Below are positions 10,472-23,095 of a stretch of 64,000 bases of DNA, piece after piece (the first letter of the stretch is position 1; each line of letters starts with the position of its first letter). Origin of the DNA: Allodiplogaster sudhausi. Its lineage: Eukaryota; Nematoda; Chromadorea; Rhabditida; Diplogasteridae. The notes under the pieces were generated by a model. That model had not been told where the DNA came from. It saw only the letters and a program-made list of their open reading frames with translations, and made no database searches. A program made the position numbers and the translations under genes. The DNA is taken from positions 1,963,501-2,027,500 of the forward strand of contig CALZFC010000031.1 of the NCBI GenBank assembly GCA_945643635.1, written 5' to 3'.

Positions 10472-13010
10472 TCAATAGAACTCTAAGTGATTCTCCTTCT
10501 GGATGCCAAATCGCTCTTTGTGTTCCTCAAACAACTCGGTCAGCTTCTCGATGTACAGAGCGTGTAGCTGGTCGACCTTACAAATCATTACAATTTAAAA
10601 GTATGAATGATGGCGAATTGTAGACAAGTAGGGAGAAATCCAAGCAATCCAATCTGCGCTGACCTGTTTCGAAGTCGGCTTCTCCACTCTTTCTACCGGA
10701 ATCGGTGCACCCATCACAGTGTTCAGAGGTTTTCTAAATACAAATTTAATTCATAGAATATAATCTAACTATGCTTCAATAAGACGGCGAAATTAATCAA
10801 GTACCTAAAAGGCATGAAGCCAATGTTATACTGGAATATGCCGCGACCGTAGGCCACCACGGGAGAGAAGGAAAAGGCGCGCTTGAAACGATCTTGCAGC
10901 CAACGAAGCACCGAACCCTGACAGTCACAGACAGAGGGAATGATAATGGGAAAGTGAGAGAGCGAGAGAGAGAAATAAAGAGAAAGAGAAAAAGGGAAAC
11001 GTTAGACGAAAAGAGATAAGCAGAGAGAGAGAGAGAGAGAGAAAGAGAGATAATGAGAGAAAGAGAGAACATGCATACCCGTGGATTATCCACTTGCATG
11101 TAGAGATCATTCTCACCGAAGGCGAAGACTGGCACGAGATGAGCGCCAGTCTGCAGGGCAATCCGGATGAAGCCCTGTGGATATCTGACGTGATCACTTC
11201 CTTTTCCCGTAAAATAACTAATGGTAAGAGTGTTTTATGAGAATATTACATGATAAGAAAAGTGAGACCTTTCGATTGGCGAGCGCAAGAAGATACCTTC
11301 CGGGGCGTGCCTCGAGTGCCTCCTCAGCCCCGCCCACCACGAGCACTGCTGCCTGGCCAGCACGGCGCCCGCCAAGCACGTACCTGAAAATACCTTCTTT
11401 CCTACTTATTCTATCTGGTGTAACCAAAAGGATTGATTCTATGTCTTTCAAAGACTATAGCTAAAAATGATCATCCAACACGAGATCATATTTCTGAGTA
11501 GCTGAACCTGAGCGATTCCTTGGAGCAGTCGATGACTCCGTGTAGCATCAGCCACTCTCGCCGCAGCGGAAACATGAAGTTGCTCTCCTGGAATCGGTGG
11601 AAGGGTTAAGAAGAATTTTTCTTCATATTTTACATTTTTGATTTAATTGTTGATTTAATTAACCATAAGATAAGAGTTTTTAAAATGACAGAATGCCTTC
11701 GTACAAGAGTGCAGAGATGGAAGTCAATGTTGGGGAACTCGTCGTGGACACCCGTGCAGTTACTGTAGAAGTTCTGTGAGGAGAGCCCGCCGATGCCATG
11801 GGGGTGCATGCACACCAGGTAGTTCTGCAATAAAATTCATTCTATGTACTATAATATAGAAAAGCTATGTTTGGCGTAACTTTATAAGCTTATTTCCGTG
11901 AGACAAAAGTTTCTTCTTCATTTTCAAAAAGGATGGTTCCTAAGTATGGGTTGAAAAAAACTTATTGTACTCTTAACTTGGCACGGTGTAATATGACTTA
12001 TTCACTTCTCCTTCAAAGTGATAACGAATTGGAAGAGTGATTATCAATTAGGCTCAAGGTGAGATTCATGCACTTGCGTGTTCTTTGATCCAGAATTGAA
12101 GCACTACGTTCCAGGTAGTGAGTGCACAAATGTAGTGAGTGAGAAGAGATAAGAAGTGAGTGATAAATGTTAAGAGCAGTAGAGCGGAAAAGGGAGAGAA
12201 TGGAGAAAGAGAGAGCAAGGGAAGGGAGAAGTAACTAAGAACGACGTAATGCAAGACTACGCACTCAACACACTCAGGTTGATTAGCCAACGCTTGCATT
12301 CCTGCCTAACTGTGTGATGCAATCTTAATATCATGCTTCAACATCGCTTATTATATGGCTTGGAAGAAACAATAAAATTTACAAAAGATATTTAAAAACT
12401 TATGTAAAAAAGTAACTGAGAACCTTGTCAGCTGGCAAGTCAGCGGTTCGGTGAAAGGAGAGCGGAAAATACTCTGAGGCCCAGCGATGGAGGCGGACGT
12501 TCGAGAACCAGCGAGAGCGATACGCTCCCTACACAAAATTTGCTTGCTTTTGTAAATTACTGCAGAATGGCTTAATTATCAAAAATGTATAAATATTGGA
12601 TAGAAAAACCAGCCTGTTTCGGAGAATCGCGATCCCACCAGAACCACGCGGCGTAGATTGGTGCGAGAGCAAGACCGTCGCATAGAATCTATTACTTTAT
12701 TATTCAAATAAAGTAGCGCTTATCTTGCTACTCTGTGAGAAACAATGTCTACTGAATAAAGAAAATGTTTGGCTTTGACTGAAGGAATGCCCACCAGAAC
12801 GAATGGAAGGAGTGCGATAACAAGTGGAGAGATGGCAAAGACGAAGATATGGAAGAGGACGGCGAAGGTCTGCAGACGTCGTTCGAGGGGAATGGAGAGG
12901 GGAGCGAAGCGAACTCCCAGCATCGAGGGAGGGGAAGCCCAGTCAGGAAATGCGAGCTGCAACCAAACACTAATACATTGCTGTTCAACACCAAGAAAAG
13001 TTTTTTTCAT
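10472..13010 (-). CDS. DGAT2/MOGAT-family acyltransferase, array copy A
   Basis: DGAT2-type enzymes of the ER membrane move an acyl group from acyl-CoA to mono- or diacylglycerol. Exons in order: [19 protein letters not shown] followed by a hydrophobic segment; [47 protein letters not shown] with the catalytic [78 protein letters not shown]; and the last exon, ending HLEFY with stop 10474-10472. The frame is intact through all of these. The start is uncertain. The in-frame ATG at 13010 ([11 protein letters not shown]) gives the longest reading, but a TTGCAG just before LAFPDW could be an acceptor, and the ATG in SPPSMLGV is also possible. The intron 12613-12529 begins with GC. Confidence 0.88.
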
Positions 13011-14545
13011 TTTACTTTCGCTGTCTTAATATTAATCACATTTTTTCAGCTACAAAAATAGCTCCAAGTTATCAAAAAGATGAAGAGAAGGAAGCATCTG
13101 GCTCTTTTGAAGAATAAGGTCACGCACTTTTGCACTATTCCTGTTTTCGATTTAATTCCAATCTTTCGCTCTCCTCTCTCGTTTTCTCACTCTTCCTCTA
13201 TTCTCGATCTCTAACTATCTCTAACTCGCTCTCTCTCTCTCTCGTTTTCTCTCTCTCTCTCTTTATTGGTCTCATATATTTAATTTCGCCTTTTTTTCCC
13301 TTGCAGCCCCTAGCAATTTCTCGCTTTCGTTCTATCTTCTTCTACTCTCCATATACATACATACGTTCATGGTAAGACTTAACTGATGTGAAATAAATGC
13401 ATAATTTTTGCATTCTAATAGTTTCAATAATTTGAAAACCAAAAAACAGAATTGCAAAAATTATCATAATATTCCGAAGAGATGAGCGAGCGATTGCTGT
13501 GAAACCCATTGTAATGCAATGTGCTCTAACAAGGGCAAAGAAGTGCAATTCCTCTCGAGACTAGACTAGAAAAGCGGGGAACACGGCAGAGAACAGAAGG
13601 AAAAGATAACAGGGGCTGAGGCAGAAACAGAAAAAGGCAGCAGAAAGAGAGAGAGAGAGAGAGAGAGAGAAAAGAAGAGAGAGAGGGAGAGAGAGAGTTT
13701 GTGAAAAAGTGAAAAAAACACTTGATGAAGAATCATGTACAAATCTGTTATCGTTCAATACCAAAGCATCACGATGCGAAATGTCACCCTGAATGTAACA
13801 TGTTTTGCATAATATAATCTTTACTTGTAAATTAGTAATTTGCATTAGCAGATTGAAATACCCATGTAAGTGAAGATACCAGATACGTTTATTCTCGTTT
13901 TCAATGTACATACATATATGTATGTACATTGAAAACGAGAACATGAATGATCTCAGTTGAAGACGAAAGCGTACGGCGAAGATCTTATCGAATGAAGTAA
14001 AAGCACGACCGACAAGTACAAGTAAGAAGCAGTTTATATACTTCACGTGGTCCTCATGTTATTTTGTATCGCTGAATCCATTAGACTGCAGCCAGTCAGT
14101 AAAAAAATTTAATCAATTTTTTGTGACATTTATCTCTCTAAAACACATGTTCTCGAGGTCTCCGGTCAGGCTAGTTGGTGCAAATTCAAGTTTGGCTTTT
14201 GGCTCCTTTAATACTCTTGAATCACAAAATCGTAATCTCGAAATATGGAATCAAAGACGATCATATGAAGTATCATTTGAGACGATGGCTTACTAAACTC
14301 TGCTACTGACCATGAGATCACATCGGAGAAAGTAAGAATAGAACGTAATTGTACAAATGCACACGAACACGTTTAAAACTTGGCCTAGATTAACAGTGCA
14401 GTAAAGCAAGCATACGGGGAGTTTAAAAAAGTACATATGCAAGAGAGCAATGAAGTCTACTAATTGAAATGTATCCAATTTCTACCTTCCATGAGGTTTG
14501 ATCAGTGAGAATTTCTGTAAAACGAGATTTAAGGGAAAAAACGCA
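13011..14545. other. Intergenic between acyltransferases A and B
   Basis: No gene was recognised. The stretch holds (CT)n near 13230-13265, (GA)n near 13645-13700 and a perfect 50-bp palindrome at 13892-13941. The open frames here are microsatellite translations. Confidence 0.6.
13892..13941. repeat. Perfect 50-bp palindrome
   Basis: The 25-nt left arm (13892-13916) is the exact reverse complement of the right arm (13917-13941) with no spacer. The outer part reads TTCTCGTTTTCAATG and is unique-looking sequence; the core is ATGT/ACAT repeat. It could extrude as a cruciform or be a minimal inverted-repeat element. Confidence 0.9.
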
Positions 14546-17177
14546 TTAATAAATGTCAATGTGGTTGTCCTCTGAGATGCCAAATCGTCCCTTGTGAGTT
14601 TCATAGAGTTCGCTGAGGCGCTCGATATAGAACAAGTGCAGAGTGTCAATCTAAAAGGACCACAGTACAATTTCATGATCGATATCATTTTTGTTCTAGG
14701 AAATAAAATCTTGGTAAGATTCAAGAGAGAGAGAGAGAGACAGAGAGAGACAGACAGAGAGAGAGAGAGAGAAATAGAAAACAATATAGTTATCTACCTG
14801 CTCCTTTGTTGGATTTTCGCTCTTGGTCACAGAAATCGGCGCTCCGATAACCATGTTTAGAGGCTTTCTAAAAACTTTTTTTAGTTTTATTTTTAAACGA
14901 TTCAAATAATATATACATAATAAATTTTTCAAAAAATTTAACAGCAAAAGTGTTACATGAGTGTCAAATACGCTAGGAAGTAATAAACTTTTTGTTAAAA
15001 ATCGTATTATAAAAATGCAAAGCATATAAAGCACAAAGTGCCTGTAGGGCAGAATGCCGAAGTTGTACTGGAAGATTCCCCGGCCATGGACGATAACGGG
15101 AGAGACGGAAGTCGTCTTCTTCACCCACTCCTGCACACGGCGCAGCAGAGAACCCTGCCAAGAGAATTCTTTTTCTCAATAGCAAGTAACTCTAGCGTCT
15201 ATTTCAAACAGAATTTTTTAATTACTTGTCTTTTAATTACAATAAAAAAAAGTATTCAAGATAACGATTGAAACCTTTGGATTGCGCGCCTGGACGAAGA
15301 GGTCGTTCTCGCCAAAGGCGAAGATCGGCACAAGTTGCGCGCCCGTCTCTAGGGCCAGCTTCACGAATCCCTGCAAATCATGGCATGAAAAGGAAACATT
15401 TATTTAAATTATGGTTCTTTTTCAATCTCATCCTTTTGAATGACAGTTAAATATCCATAATCCTCTTGCAAAATGTGCGGTCAAGTTTGTGTCAGTGGAG
15501 ATTACCAGGGCAGGGGGCTGCGGTCTGGTCCGATAATCCACCGCCCCCGGACCTGCACATGCCACAATTCCCGGTTCTCAAGATAAACCCCCCATGAAAG
15601 AGGCTCCCTATGTTTACTGCGTTTTCCACTGCGCAGCGTTACTCTTTCGATGTGACCTTGACAACGAGCGAGGAGGTAGAGGATGGAGAATGCTCGGTGT
15701 TATACACTATCGTTCATATGAACTAGCACTGACGTGTGTGTATTACTGTACTGTTTGGATTCGACATCAGCTGGTATTCTATCTTATTATAAATAATTTT
15801 GAATTAATCTGTACATTTAAAATGAGAAAAAAATAATAAAAAAGGTGAAAGACATACTTTACGGTCCTTGAGCTTGAGCCGGTGCACTCCTTCGTGGGCC
15901 TCGAGTGCTTCGTCTGCTCCGCCCACCACGAGAACGGCGGCCTGGCCATGTTTACGGTCATCCAATACGTATCTAGACATTTCCATCATGCTTTCAACCA
16001 TAAAACAAAAAAACATTATGCTACTAACTTAAGCGCTTTCTTTGAACAGTCAATGACGCCGTGCAGAAGGAACCACTCACGGCGCAGGGGCACGTAGAAG
16101 TTGTTGGCCTGAACGAGTCATCTTAGACATATCCTCAATATAACACAGCCAGCAAATTCGGCAAAATGATAAAGGAGACAGAGAGAGAGAAGAGAGAGTG
16201 AACGAGAGGTGAGAAAAACTGTGATGAAAAAGAGATGTGATTGCGAGGAAGGATAAAGAAGGTAAAAGGGAAAATGAGAGAGAGAGAGCGAGAGAAAGAG
16301 AAAGAGGGTGTAGAGAAAGAGAATGAGGATTGAGAGAGAGATAAAGAGAAAGTGAGAGATGAGACAGAAAGGAGAAAAAAAAAACTGTACCAATGTAGCG
16401 ACGCGGATGTCGATACCTTGAAGTGATCATGAACGCCCGTGGCATTTGTCATTAACTGGAAGACCGACAGGGAGAAGACGCCGTGCGGGTGCATGCACAT
16501 CAAGTAGTTCTGTTACAAATGAACATAACATATCTATTCACATCGGATATTTAAAAAAATATATATATATATAATTAGTCAACGCCCTGAAATGAATTTA
16601 ATAATCGGAATTGTGAATTAGAACAAGAAAAGCAACCTTGTCGGCCGGCAACTCAGCCGTCGCATCAAAGCGCATGGGGAAGTAGCTGGCGATGTAGTGC
16701 TGGAGGCGGATGTTGCTCAGCCAGCGAGAGCGGTACGCGCCACGCCGAGGAGACTCCCAGTCCCACCACAACCACACCAAGTAAGCGAGCACCAGGGGAA
16801 GGAGGCCGCAGATTATCTGTGGTAGACAGACATTAGGAGAATATTTCAGCAGGAAAACGCTACACATTTACAGAGAATTATTTACGTACATATGTATTTA
16901 TGTTGATAATTCGCTGCAAAGAGATCTACAAACAATCGAAAGTCCAAGTAATATTAAAATTATCGACTGAAAGCACGATGCTGACCATGAAAAAGGGCAC
17001 GATGACGGTCATGAGAATGGGCGTGACCAGGTAGAAGGTGACATGGAAGCAGATGGCGGCGGTCTGCAGACGACGCTCCAGGGGGAGGGAAAAGGGGGCG
17101 AATTCGATGCCCAGGAAGGAGAAGGAAGATGGAGGAGGACTAGGCGAGACTGGAGACGTCATCCTGGAGAAGGCCAT
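14546..17177 (-). CDS. DGAT2/MOGAT-family acyltransferase, array copy B, with one-base frame problem
   Basis: Same family and exon order as copy A. The ATG at 17177 opens [16 protein letters not shown], then [19 protein letters not shown] and a membrane segment. Later exons give [37 protein letters not shown] (catalytic HPHG present), [60 protein letters not shown] and [12 protein letters not shown], ending with HIDIY and stop 14548-14546. Near 16416-16417 the sequence has CC on the plus strand where the paralogue pattern (D-x-F-x-x-I-D-I-x-x-A-T-L) needs CCC, so the HPHG exon shifts frame. Splicing at AAG|GTATCG at that point would restore the frame to the next exon at the cost of about ten residues. 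The intron 15041-14869 begins with GC. Confidence 0.8.
15483..15590. other. GC-rich structured island in an intron of acyltransferase B
   Basis: A roughly 100-bp GC-rich block sits in an AT-rich 485-bp intron. It contains GGGGGC and GCCCCC arms that can pair around an inner GCGGT/ACCGC stem (minus-strand sense) with a loop of about 15 nt. It resembles a structured small RNA or SINE fragment, but I could not match it to U1, U2, U4, U5, U6, a tRNA or a spliced leader. Identity unknown. Confidence 0.3.
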
Positions 17178-17450
17178 ATTTTAAGATTATTAGCAATTGC
17201 GATATTCAATGAAATTAATAAATTCTAAATAAAAGCGCAAATTTCGTGAGGCAAGACTTAGGGAGGCGAAGTTGTGGACGAAGAGCTCTATCCGGCTGAA
17301 AGTGAGACGACTCGTACTCTTGATGAATCCGCGCTATTTAAAGGTCTATGAGGCTAAGGCGACAAACTACACGAGAGATCAGAGTGTATGAACACTTGAA
17401 ACAATCAGTGATCCTTGGCCGGCGGTGTGAGAGCGTGAAAGTGCAATTAG

Positions 17451-17485
<35 letters not shown>

Positions 17486-18176
17486 GAGAGAGAGAGGTGA
17501 GATGTAAGATAGAGAGAAAGAGATAGAGAGAGAGAGAGAGTGGTGAGATAGAGGCAGCATACAGGAGAAGAAGAGAACGATGTGTGATTAACACACGTGC
17601 TATGAGATGCTCACGCTTGTTGTATTCTCATGTAGTCAAGGAGCCCGTTCAAACTACAAGACTTGTTGTTCTTTTCAAGACTTTCGGGAATGCAAAGCAG
17701 TGCTGACAAAACTATTTGCAATGCATCAAACCACACGGAATGATGCAAAACGAAGAAGCAAGAAAAGGATAACAATTACTCTGATAACAACTGATAACAA
17801 ATGAGACACAATGAACGCGCAAGAATGAAACCTTATTCTGTATTTTGCAGAATAATCTTCACGGTGACCTTATTGTTAGTCGTTTCACCTCTTCCGTTTA
17901 TCTCCCAAAATGGTTGCTTTGTTTCAATATCAATCCATCACCTTCACCTTCAATTTGTATATACTACATATGCATTTTATTTAGGTAACGTCAATGATAT
18001 CTGCGTATAGGAAATAACTCATGGCATTCAAATATCGATAAACCTCATACTTGTGAACGTTTTGAAAAGGCTCAAGAGATCGCGAATATCACAGCAAGAA
18101 TAGATCTACATATCTGGTATGTTCCTACATGTATAGATTACTAAGTTCAATCAGTAGTTCGAAAGAGCATTACAAT
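17178..18176. other. Intergenic between acyltransferases B and C
   Basis: AT-rich sequence with a (GA)n tract near 17455-17540. No coding sequence recognised. It holds the 5' flank of B and the 3' flank of C. Confidence 0.6.
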
Positions 18177-21023
18177 CTAGTAGAAAACGAGCTTGTTGTC
18201 TTCGGCGATTCCGAAACGTCTTTTGTGTTCCTCGAAGAGGGCGTTGAGACTCTCGACGTAGTCCGCGTGAAGAGCATCGATCTGTTTGTTATTATTCCTG
18301 TTTATCTCTTTCTTTCTCTTCATCTCTCTCGCTCCTAACTTTTTCTCTTTCTCTTTTCCATCGCTCTTCTATTCTTCCATCTCTCTATCTCTTTCTTTTT
18401 CCCTTAAGAGAATGCATAACAACTTGAGCAATAATTGTTTACGCAGCAGCAATTTTTAGCATTGATAAAAGAGCCAATAAAATATCTCGTTCTACCTGTT
18501 CCTGTGACGGATTCTCGATTTTTTCGACAGGGATCGGCGCACCAATCACAGTGTCCAGCGGCTTCCTCAAAGGCGAAAGCTTACCAACTCGCATAAATAT
18601 CATTTATCTTATTATGCAATCCCACAGACTACTCACCTGTATGGCAAGAAGCCAAAGCTGTACTGGAAGATGCCGCGGCCGTGCGCGAGGGCGGGCGAGA
18701 AAGAGAACGCCCTCTTCACTCGTTCTTGCCACGCGCGCAAACGAGAGCCCTGCGATTTTGTTCGGTCTTTCAATCAAAACAAAATTTATTTTCTATCCTT
18801 AATAAACTTGTTATACTCGGCAACTAATGTAATATTTCTACTTAATTGACAGAAAAATCTATCCAAATGATCACAGGGGCAGAAACCTTTGGATTCTCGA
18901 TCTGCTCGAAGAGGTCGTTCTCGCCAAAGCCAAACACGGGCACGAGCTGCGCTCCCGTTTGCAGGGCGATCTTGATGAAGCCCTGCAGCATCACCCTACA
19001 TCTATTAGCACTCAAATTGTCAAAGATTGTTCTTATCTTTATGGTTAACTTGAATAAGATAATGCCATAACTAAAGAAAAATTAAATAGCCAATATTTAT
19101 TCAAATGTGAATAATAGGCTGACCTTTCGATTCTTGAGCGCGAGAACATAGCGACCCGGATGTGCCTCGAGCGCCTCCTCTGCTCCGCCAACCACGAGAA
19201 CCGCAGCGTGACCGCGTCGCGTGTCGTCGAGGACATGACTGACGATTTACAAACACAAAACTATATATATTTCATATTTTATCAAGGCGATGCAGGAGGC
19301 GAAATAATGACGTAATAGACATTTTTTATATATATTATATATTTAAAAAAGAGCGTATCTGACAGGAGTGATTCCTTGGAGCAGTCGATTACACCGTGGA
19401 GCATGATCCATTCCCGACGCAGTGGAAAGCGGAATTTTGTTGCCTGCACAATTATATTATTACCTATGTATGTATTTATTTACAGAGAATGAAATAGAAG
19501 CAATGTTTTTTTAAACTAAAAAAGTTCTACTTGTATAAAAAGCTTACAAGAGTGCAGAGGTTGAACTTGATGGCGGGGAATCGGTCAAAGAGCCCGGTTC
19601 CGTTGCCGATGAAGTGGTACGAAGAGAAGCCGAGAATTCCAGAGAAGATACTTCTAAATATGTACTATGTAAATTAGCTATTAATAATTCCACAAACCAG
19701 GAAAGGATGTCCCTTTCTATCTTTCGAAGCACCTTCAGCCCCTGTCGGGAACTATCTCTCTATCTCTCTCTTTCTCTCTATTTCTCTCTTTCGTCGCTCT
19801 ATCTATCGCTCATTAAATCGCTCTATCTCTCTCTCGCTCTCTCTCACTCTCTCTATCTCTCGATATGTCCCTCACACTCTCGTTATCTCTCGCACATACC
19901 TTATCCTCGCTGAGCTCTGAGGTGGTGTGTAGCTTCATGGGGAAGTAGTCCGCAACCCATCGATGAATAGGCAGTCTGGTGATGAAGTCCGAGCGGTATG
20001 CGCCCGTTTGGGGAGAGTGGCGGTCGTAGAAATACCAGATGGCATATAATGGGAGAAGGTACCACCACAGAGACACGAACTGAAACGAGAAAAAGCATTC
20101 TTGTCAGGACAGAAAAGAGTTCTATTTTTATTTTTCTTTACAATGATTTTCTCTTCAGTTGATTTCGTTTCCGCTGAGAGAGGAGAAGATATCTTTCAAA
20201 GACTTGGTGCGCAGTTGTTTATACTTTACCGATGACATAAAGATCACGTGGCCCACGTTTGTTTCGAGAAAGGCGTCACAACTGTTTGCCAGAGAATTTC
20301 TGCTGAACAGGCAAAAAGTGACAATCTCCATTTTCTATCTCTATCTCTCTCCCTCTCCCTCTTTCTCTCTCTCTATTTTTCTCACTCGCTCTCTTTTCTC
20401 ACTTCCTCCTTCTTATCTCAGGCCTCCTATCAAGCTGATATGATATCCATCGTGCCACGAAAGATGTTTGACCTTCATTATTATATACTTTAATCACACT
20501 TGTAAGGAAGAATTATTTGCTTTAAAGCAGAAAATGAAAATGCTGACGAGAAAGAGAATGGCGAATGGCGAGAGAACGAAGAGAAAAAGATGCAAGCAGA
20601 CTCCAAGAGTCTGGAGACGACGTTCGAGGGGAAGATGAAGGGGAGCGAAGCGAATGCCAAGGAGGGAAGGGGAAGAAGTGGTGGAGGAGGAGGAGAGAGA
20701 GGAGGACGAGCAGGTGGAAGATGCATGGGGACGGCCAGCCTCAGGCGGCCCCAAAACTATGTTCGACGGCTGAAAATCAATGTGTACTTTTTAAACATAA
20801 GATATGTATGTATTGGAGAGCGACTATTTCAGGGAAGAGGTAGAAAAATAATATATTTTTAAAAGATAAAATATACTGTTTGCATAAAAAAGATGCATTT
20901 TCAATACCAAAGCTAAGAACTGACCGAGACATCGGCAGTCATTGTACGATTCTGGATGGATATTATTCCGTCCTGCGAGTTAGAGAAGACGGGGGTTCGC
21001 GATGACCTGAGAGTGGCTGACAT
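18177..21023 (-). pseudogene. DGAT2/MOGAT-family acyltransferase, array copy C, catalytic motif deleted
   Basis: A complete exon set for the family is present. The ATG at 21023 opens MSATLRSSRTPVFSNSQ. A phase-0 donor leads to PSNIVLGPPEAG and [19 protein letters not shown]. Later exons give [79 protein letters not shown] and [12 protein letters not shown], ending LVFY with stop 18179-18177. The HPHG exon begins AAG TAT CTT CTC T (KYLL, paralogues NYLV/NYLM) and jumps straight to GGA ATT CTC GGC (GILGF). The 14 bases that would encode C-x-H-P-H are missing at the 19640/19641 junction. The gap shifts the frame and leads to an early stop. No other HPHG lies between 19,640 and 19,910. All other exons are clean, so the lesion is recent or an assembly error. 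Confidence 0.8.
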
Positions 21024-21094
21024 ACTAACAGGCGGCGCAGCCAAGATCACTTACGAGATAGAGGTAAGAGAGAAAGAAAGAAAGAAAGAATGAC

Positions 21095-21137
<43 letters not shown>

Positions 21138-23095
21138 CGGTGAAAAAGAGTGAGCACGTGAGAGAGAGGGAGAGAAAGCAGAATCCAGCCTTGCATCGAA
21201 TGACAAGTACATATCAGTAACAAAGCATACACACCAGATAAAAGACTAATCGTAAGTACTTGTAAATATAAAAATTAAAACGGCCGGGTTTACAAGGAAC
21301 AAAGGAAAGGACCGATGGCACAAATTCATGGAGAGAACTTACAAATGGAGAGAGAGAAAGGTGAAAGAGGAGACGTCATATGAGAGCAGAGAAAGAGAGA
21401 CGGGGGAAGAGGGAAATCAGTGATAATGAAGTGCTGAGGTTGCAGACAAAAATCTTTGGCAGGAAAGTTGCATTCACGTGCAGATCTGCTCATCTTGCAC
21501 GTGTGAGGGACGGAATGAGTTAGAGAAGAAGAGAGTGAGAAAAAGAACAGAGAGGAAGAGAGAGAGAGAGATAGAGAGAAGAAGAAAGAGAGACAGAGAA
21601 GAAGAGAGAGACAGAGAAGAAGAGAGAGACAGAGAAGAAGAGAGAGACAGAGAAGAAGAGAGAGACAGAGAAGAAGAGAGAGACAGAGGCAAAAAGGAAG
21701 ACTGAGAGATAAATGAGGTGGCAGTCGGAAGCACGGGAACGAAAACAACGGAGTTGGCACACTGGCAGGAAAACACCCGCAAACCATAAGAGAGGTCGTC
21801 ACCATTCAGCAGCAGCTGCTTTGTAAACTCTTCCCCTCCAATAAAGTATTCTTATCTCTGATATCTCATGCGCCTCTCTCCCTCCCTGTCCCTCTCTCTC
21901 TCTCCCTCTCTCTCTCCTTCATCATAAACAAGAACCTGTTTGCTGTTTTGAAATCTGTAATTAAATGAAGGAGCCAATTTTGCACGTCATCTTGATATCA
22001 TTGCGAATACATGAGAAAGGCAAACGCGGGTAATGACAACCATTAATGTACATGCAACTTGGTTGCCCCTTTTTCATCAGTCAAAGTAATCATCAATTAT
22101 GCTCCAACTCCATTACAACTTATTACGTTTTCTGCTTTTTTTCCCTCACCCGCTCTCTCTCTCTCTCTCTCTCTCTCTCGCTCACTCTCTCGCTCGCCCT
22201 CTCTTCCATATTTGCATTGATCGCACATGCGTCTGCCACGGTATTAAGAGAGCAGACGGCTGGCCCGTCGCAGACTTAATCTCTCGCAGTATTGCTTCTT
22301 GTCCTTCTAGGCTCCGATGTATCCTAATGTTCAGACTCATTATGTTCTCAATGCTCACAAATAGTGGTATTCCAGGGAATGGGCGGGATAGTAAAAGAGC
22401 AGACGATGGATCAGACCCCCGCAAAGCCAATTCTGCTGCTACGTTCAATCGTCAGATATTCGGAGAAAAAATACTTAAATTAAGATTAAAAGAAAATCGC
22501 TATAAAATTGCGAATACCAACCACGTTTTTCCATTTAAAAAAATTAAGAAAACGATGAGCAGTCACGATTTGAACGATATTGGCAGGGTTATTGTCGAAC
22601 GGTATGGGTGGAATTCTCTTCTTCTCCAGCATGCAAGAGGAATTTATTTTGAATTTTGAAAAGTTGGTTAGTTATTGGGAAAACAATGATAGGGGTGCTG
22701 AAAAAAGAGTATGCTATATGTGGCAATTTACGAAATATTCTTGAGCTTATCCATGCAACCACAAATATCTACGACATTCGATAGTCAGCATATAGTAAAT
22801 GTATTAGACTTCAAATAATACCTGAGAACATACGAAACGAATAGCTGATACAGTAGATCCGTATGCATTTCGAGCAAGAATAATGAGATTTCTTTCTCCT
22901 CGTCTTGGAGTTGCGTGAATTTCGAATTAATCTCCTATGACATATATGATTTAGGAAACATAGTGGTGACGGATCTTCTAAAAAATAGTGCACTAAATAT
23001 TTTAGAATATCGCAGATCAAGAAGAGCTAAACGTATGCAATATGTAGGAGTATGTTATTAAAAGAGGCAGATATAAATATAGGCAGATTGTTTAA
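21024..23095. other. Intergenic between acyltransferases C and D
   Basis: Contains (GA)n near 21095-21130, an 18-bp minisatellite at 21579-21687 and (CT)n near 22156-22180. A plus-strand open frame at 22099-22659 has no recognisable domain, and part of it is microsatellite. No supported gene. Confidence 0.55.
21579..21687. repeat. 18-bp minisatellite, about six copies
   Basis: The unit is close to GAAGAAGAGAGAGACAGA. The copies are nearly identical, so the array grew by unit duplication and not just by GA slippage. On the plus strand it reads as a repeating Arg-Glu-Glu-Glu-Arg-Asp hexapeptide, but no splice or start context supports translation. Confidence 0.8.

Noticed and set aside
15440..15610. 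U1 or U4 snRNA
   Set aside because: Short resemblances on the minus strand (an AAACTTGACCGCA-like and a GTTTATC-like stretch) do not extend to the conserved 5' end or a proper Sm site.
22099..22659. 186-codon plus-strand frame, and an 88-codon minus-strand frame inside it
   Set aside because: No domain, no splice context, and part of the frame is CT repeat. It could still be a remnant of something, but I cannot support a gene.
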